A stretch of DNA of 64,000 nt from Typha latifolia (taxonomy: Eukaryota > Streptophyta > Magnoliopsida > Poales > Typhaceae): the NCBI GenBank assembly GCA_019914945.1, contig CM034112.1:1077001-1141000 (forward strand), read 5' to 3'. Positions 62,649 through 64,000 of this stretch are shown here, in pieces. Both the position numbers and the translations under genes were made by a program. Each line of letters begins with the position of its first letter. Position 1 is the first letter of the stretch. Below the pieces are notes generated by a model that searched no databases, was not told the origin of the DNA, and saw nothing but the letters and a program-made list of their open reading frames with translations.

Positions 62649-63075
62649 CACTAAAATTAAATCATTAAAAGTAGCCAATTAGTTAAATAGTAATTAACAC
62701 CAATGACCGGTAGTTGTTGCATTCTTTATTTGCAACTAGGTTTCTTATGGCCCTAAAGCAACTTAGAAAATGGATGAACTTTTTTAGATTTTCTTAATAA
62801 CATTCTAAAAAATGTTATGTATGAATACGATATTATAAGCGGCAAATTTATAACAATTAATTTTACATTCTTTACATATATAAAGAAAAAAATGTCAAAC
62901 AACTAGCACAAGTGATCGTAACTCTAATTAAAAAAAATTATGAGTTCATCATGCTCTAATCCAATTATTCAACCCCATCATCCGAGAGAATTATTTTTCC
63001 CCCAATTAAAATCCATTATGAGTTGGGATTTGCCTAGCTGCAATTTGGAAGAATCTTGTGGTGGAGTAGAGAAAT

Positions 63076-63080
<5 letters not shown>

Positions 63081-63107
<27 letters not shown>
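63081..63107. repeat. (AT)n microsatellite
   Basis: About 13 AT units in intergenic DNA. Confidence 0.95.
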
Positions 63108-63111
<4 letters not shown>

Positions 63112-64000
63112 TATAAGATATTATTAGGTTTCAAGTCTAGTTGCTCAAATCTTGACCACATGAGATGAGAGACGAGTGTTCATCTGTTTGACCACAGAAG
63201 CCACCTTCCAAGGGTAAAAACGTCATTGCACGTATCATCTCACTTTGTCCGTGTCCGGCAGAGATGGAATCTAACTCGTCACAACTGGGAAAGTTGAGAG
63301 AACTCAAGTGGCTCCCAGTTGCAGCTCAGTCTCATTTCATCTTTTCTCCTCATCTGGATCTGGGTGGCCTTCAAATGTCGCAATTAATTGAAGTGTGGTG
63401 TGGGTGATTTTGATTCCATAATTTCATGCTTAATAACAAATACAAATCCAAGCGGGTTCTATGATTATGTGCACAATTATTAGATGTTTCATAATATTTT
63501 AGAACATTCCCGATGACTAAAGAGGTCATATGTTTAACTCTAACATTAAATAATATTGTAGAGAAATTATTTGGTGATTTAGTGGCTTGACTCGATTTAA
63601 TTAAGAATGAAAGATGGAACTTGAGGCTTCTTTTTTTTTTTCTCATTTCTAAAGTTTACTATTAATTCTAGAGGATCAAGTCAATGTTTCAGTATAGAAT
63701 ATGTATTGTGAGTTTACTCCATTTATTTAGTCCGTTACTCTTAGATTGACAAATCTGACTCAATTAAGTGGTAACGTTAACAAATCTCGCTCAGAAAATT
63801 GATAAGGTCCGATCCGTCCTGAAAAATATAGGGATTTTCCTGCATCCTACGTTGTACATTTATTTCAATTTACATCCAATGTTTTTGTTATTTTTAATTC
63901 GACCCTTGGACTTTTAATAAAGAATATTTTTATTCAACACCCTGTATTTTTTAATCTATTTTACGCTAAATATTTAAATATTTGTAAATTGAGTTATACA

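Larger units (their letters stand above)
60814..64000. other. Intergenic region to the window end
   Basis: The region contains the leader and promoter of the phosphatase gene (to about 61450, with mixed C and A runs at 61014-61038), then AT-rich DNA with the inverted-repeat element at 61845-62648 and an (AT)n run at 63081-63107. No conserved coding region was found. Frames such as 62051-62248 and 63371-63646 have no recognisable domain. Confidence 0.6.

Overview
This window is nuclear DNA of a flowering plant. Genes are split by GT/AG introns into exons that rebuild full-length plant proteins, intergenic DNA is AT-rich, and there are plant-type transposon relics. Two first exons (the lipase at 41689 and the BZR domain near 50811) are very rich in G/C at third codon positions. 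This suggests a monocot, perhaps a non-grass lineage; that is inference, and no species is assigned.

Layout: a chloroplast MurE-like ligase cut by the left edge (minus); a coiled-coil At3g49055-like protein (plus); a small nuclear-looking protein (minus); a cysteine-rich CHCH-like peptide (plus); the intramembrane protease SPPL1 (plus); an LYRM9-like protein (plus); a tRNA-Val(CAC) gene (minus) next to a U5 snRNA gene (plus); a small conserved unknown protein (minus); CPSF100 in 18 coding exons (plus); a LAZ1/DUF300 membrane protein (minus); a class-3 lipase (plus); a BZR1-beta-amylase fusion protein (minus); a 2-oxoglutarate dioxygenase (minus); GMP synthase (minus); and a chloroplast HAD phosphatase of the PYRP2 type (minus). 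Exon coordinates were set by matching GT/AG sites, codon phase and family conservation. In every multi-exon model the phases close without a frameshift. UTR limits are mostly not visible.

The genes form no operon or cluster: they are independent housekeeping, RNA-processing, plastid and signalling genes. The two RNA-processing entries (U5 snRNA and CPSF100) are not otherwise linked.

Mobile and repeat content is modest. There are two non-autonomous elements with TAGGGGTG-type ends (2421-3197 and 57983-58565), a 457-bp foldback element with a 10-bp target duplication inside a CPSF100 intron, a roughly 800-bp inverted-repeat element near 61845-62648, a LINE RNase H relic, several local tandem duplications (117, 120, 82, 39 and about 51 bp) and microsatellites.

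The best leads are a candidate 30-nt in-frame microexon in the LAZ1 gene, a perfect 117-bp duplication that copies a splice donor in GMP synthase, the BZR1-amylase that keeps its catalytic glutamates, and the U5 snRNA locus. I found no evidence of a wholly new biological system.
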